NCBI GenBank assembly: GCA_964345365.1
Contig: CAYFQR010000001.1
Coordinates: 5,546-69,545, forward strand
Origin: RUG754 sp964345365
Lineage (GTDB): Bacteria > Bacillota > Clostridia > Peptostreptococcales > Anaerovoracaceae
DNA length: 64,000 nucleotides
Reading direction: 5' to 3'
Of the stretch, positions 62,479 through 64,000 are shown piece by piece. Numbering within the stretch: position 1 is the first letter of the stretch; the number at the start of each line of letters is the position of its first letter. Below the pieces are notes generated by a model. It searched no databases and had not been told where the DNA came from. It was given only the letters and a program-made list of their open reading frames with translations. A program made the position numbers and the translations under genes.

Positions 62479-63201
62479 TCAATGCATGGTTGCGGCAACC
62501 AATGCGAAGGCGATGCCTGCTATGAATGCAAGTGTAGAGTGTTTCTTTTCGTGTTCACCCGCTTCAGGTAATAAATGTGATGCAGAGATGTAAATTAAAA
62601 CACCGGAAACAAATCCCATTGCAAGTCCCAAAATATCTTCACTGAAATATCGAACAATCGGATATACAACAAAAGCACCGACGGGGGTCGTCAATCCGGC
62701 AACAATGAAAGCATAAATCCCTGCTTTCTTTTCATTCATCCCGCCCTTAATCAATACGGAAAAAGTTATAATGCCTTCGGCAAACTCGTGAATGACCAAA
62801 CCGACACCGGTAAGAACTCCTATCGCCGTGCTCATACTGAAAGTAACTGTATATATAACTCCGTCCATCAGAGAATGAATGGCAATTCCTTCCATTGCGG
62901 TAATTCCAAAAGCCAGCTCCTTTTGCTTCGTTTTGTATTTGATAATCTTATTGCTGAAATACATGAAAATGAAACCTATAAGCGCTAAAAAGCCGGCATA
63001 AGAGTTTTTTTCCAATGCATGAGGCAAAGAAATTATCAGCGGAGAGGAAATAAGTATTCCTGCGGCAAAGCACATACAATACTCTTTTGTCATGTTCGCC
63101 CAACTGCGTTTTTTGTAAATAGTCCCAATTCCGAAACCGTTTATAAACATTGAGCTTATCGCAAATATTGTAATCCAATTAAAAGTACTAAGTTCTTTCA
63201 T
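62479..63201 (-). CDS. ZIP family metal transporter
   Basis: 240 residues with eight membrane segments. Metal-binding motifs IHSLMDGVIYTV (~108-119) and GVGLVIHEFAEGIITFSVLI (~132-151; H-x-x-x-E pattern) are typical of ZIP importers (Zn2+, Fe2+, Mn2+). No metal-regulator site is obvious upstream. It stands alone between ylmH and tRNA-Leu, convergent with ylmH. Confidence 0.92.
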   Translation of the reverse strand: MKELSTFNWITIFAISSMFINGFGIGTIYKKRSWANMTKEYCMCFAAGILISSPLIISLPHALEKNSYAGFLALIGFIFMYFSNKIIKYKTKQKELAFGITAMEGIAIHSLMDGVIYTVTFSMSTAIGVLTGVGLVIHEFAEGIITFSVLIKGGMNEKKAGIYAFIVAGLTTPVGAFVVYPIVRYFSEDILGLAMGFVSGVLIYISASHLLPEAGEHEKKHSTLAFIAGIAFALVAATMH

Positions 63202-63370
63202 TTATGTTAATTCCTCTCTATTGTCAGCAACCTACTCGTTGAAATACCAACAATTACTTAAAGTGATAACTCCATTATCTTCATTATCCAACTATATTAT
63301 ATACGTTTATTACTAAGTGCGGAGCAATGTCCGTGTCTCCATTTCATAAAGGAAACAGGTCGGTTAAGTT

Positions 63371-63418
63371 ATAAAAAAGAAAGCAGCTACCAATACAGAA
63401 AATTGCGTCGGTAGCTAC
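63371..63418 (-). terminator. Terminator of tRNA-Leu
   Basis: On the minus strand GTAGCTACC pairs with GGTAGCTGC (one G-U) and is followed by TTTCTTTTTTAT. Confidence 0.88.
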
Positions 63419-63430
63419 GTTCTTTTTAAT

Positions 63431-63514
63431 GGTGCGGACAACAGGAATCGAACCTGCAAGGCTTTCACCACACGGTCCTTAGCCGTGCGCGTCTGCCAAT
63501 TCCGCCATGTCCGC
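63431..63514 (-). tRNA. tRNA-Leu (anticodon AAG)
   Basis: 84 nt with encoded CCA and the long variable arm of class II tRNAs. Acceptor GCGGACA / TGTCCGC, anticodon arm CACGG-CTAAGGA-CCGTG with anticodon AAG, T arm CAGG-TTCGATT-CCTG. It reads CUU codons, and CUC/A if A34 is deaminated. Confidence 0.95.
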
Positions 63515-63543
63515 ATATTGACAGTTTTTTGGACTGCCCCATT

Positions 63544-63572
63544 ATATTACACTTTTTAATATCAAAGGTCAA
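63544..63572 (-). promoter_or_regulatory. Promoter of tRNA-Leu
   Basis: Minus strand TTGACC (63567-63572), 17-bp spacer, TAATAT (63544-63549), ~30 nt before the tRNA. Confidence 0.75.
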
Positions 63573-63676
63573 GTGTTTTTTGTTGTTTTTCGTAGTTTAA
63601 GAGAATTTTTAACCCGTATTTTTTGTTTATTCTTTTTAAGAGAGCCGGAGAAAATCTCCGACCCTCTTTCGATATC

Positions 63677-64000
63677 TTATCTTGTTTTAACTTCTGTGGT
63701 AAGTCTTGTCGCTTCTTTGTATTTCTTAAAGAATAACATATATATCATATACCCCAAAAGCATAAGGGCGATTAAAAGACCTATAATGTTCACTTCACCG
63801 TTCGCAGCGTTTCCGAACTGTGTTACCATGAAGGCTGCTGCGTAAGCGAGGCCGCACTGGTAGGCAATCGCAAACCATGTCCATTTAGAATTGTTCATCT
63901 CTCTCCTGATTGCACCTATCGCCGCGAAGCAAGGCGCGCAGAGAAGGTTAAATACCAAGAACGAGTATCCAGAGACGAAAAGTCGAGGATTTTTTCATCA
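63677..64000 (-). CDS. feoB: FeoB ferrous iron transporter, C-terminal fragment, frame disturbed near the window end
   Basis: The last ~98 codons of FeoB: GYSFLVFNLLCAPCFAAIGA and IRREMNNSKWTWFAIAYQCG, two membrane segments and a basic tail ending TTEVKTR. The CxxC-containing FNLLCAPCF is the conserved pore-adjacent region of the permease domain. Reading upstream in this frame meets TGA at 63997-63995. Upstream of about 63965 a different frame (EKILDFSSL) looks more like the expected FeoB sequence, so a one-base indel is likely. The rest of the gene lies beyond the window. A hairpin (63640-63665) without a T-run follows the stop. Confidence 0.8.

Overview
The window reads as a piece of a draft or metagenome-assembled genome of an anaerobic, low-to-moderate GC Clostridia (order Eubacteriales). 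A member of the Anaerovoracaceae / former Clostridiales Family XIII is my best guess, at low confidence. Grounds: a complete rnfCDGEAB operon, thiolase, amino-acid transporters and glutaminase, Shine-Dalgarno-rich starts, Firmicutes-type YlmH and YolD/Y-family polymerase genes, and no respiratory-chain genes. Five runs of N (10, 62, 10, 100 and 10 bases) are assembly gaps. Four genes are cut by gaps, and a tandem repeat contains the fifth.

Layout. 0-16 kb: lipoate ligase (cut by the window edge), a secreted C39-like protein, an A24 prepilin peptidase, a HerA-like ATPase, GlnRS, a thiolase with an in-frame TGA, a frameshifted GGDEF gene, DUF2156, sirtuin, patatin, a MocR regulator, ApbE, and an NusG-II/Gx-transporter pair followed by glutaminase. 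16.5-21.8 kb: the Rnf ferredoxin:NAD+ oxidoreductase, whose RnfG/RnfD subunits are the expected clients of the nearby ApbE flavinyltransferase. 22-27 kb: a broken HD-GYP gene, an Orn/Lys/Arg decarboxylase, a 32-bp tandem repeat and PutP. 27-35 kb: a TetR regulator, then a TRAP transporter (dctPQM) behind a near-perfect sigma-54 promoter, with its own binding-protein-type sensor kinase and NtrC-type activator next door. 35-44.5 kb: SerRS, a long glutamine synthetase, UPF0182 and two membrane-anchored proteins of unknown function. 44.7-54.7 kb: tRNA-Lys, an O-antigen-ligase-like protein, SPFH/NfeD, a MacB-type ABC system with an exported repeat protein, a processive glycosyltransferase behind an operator-like palindrome, and an MBL hydrolase. 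54.8-58.1 kb: a methionine-type ABC transporter (metQNI). 58-64 kb: YolD/Y-polymerase, CDF and ZIP metal transporters, TSCPD protein, YlmH, tRNA-Leu and the end of feoB.

The most interesting region is 54.8-56.2 kb. Upstream of the methionine transporter is a 34-codon leader ORF with eight Met and three Cys codons in one 17-codon stretch. It is followed by a terminator hairpin and a 14-nt antiterminator pairing (13 of 14 positions paired) that starts inside the leader ORF's last codons. This is the layout of ribosome-mediated attenuation. The first transporter gene encodes a MetQ lipoprotein whose two halves are in swapped order, a circular permutation with the signal peptide kept at the front.

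Other themes: both c-di-GMP turnover genes in the window are broken; a ~104-bp structured intergenic element occurs twice at about 94 percent identity, with a third copy of its 26-bp palindrome elsewhere; and nitrogen/glutamine functions recur (GlnRS, glutaminase, long GS, sigma-54).
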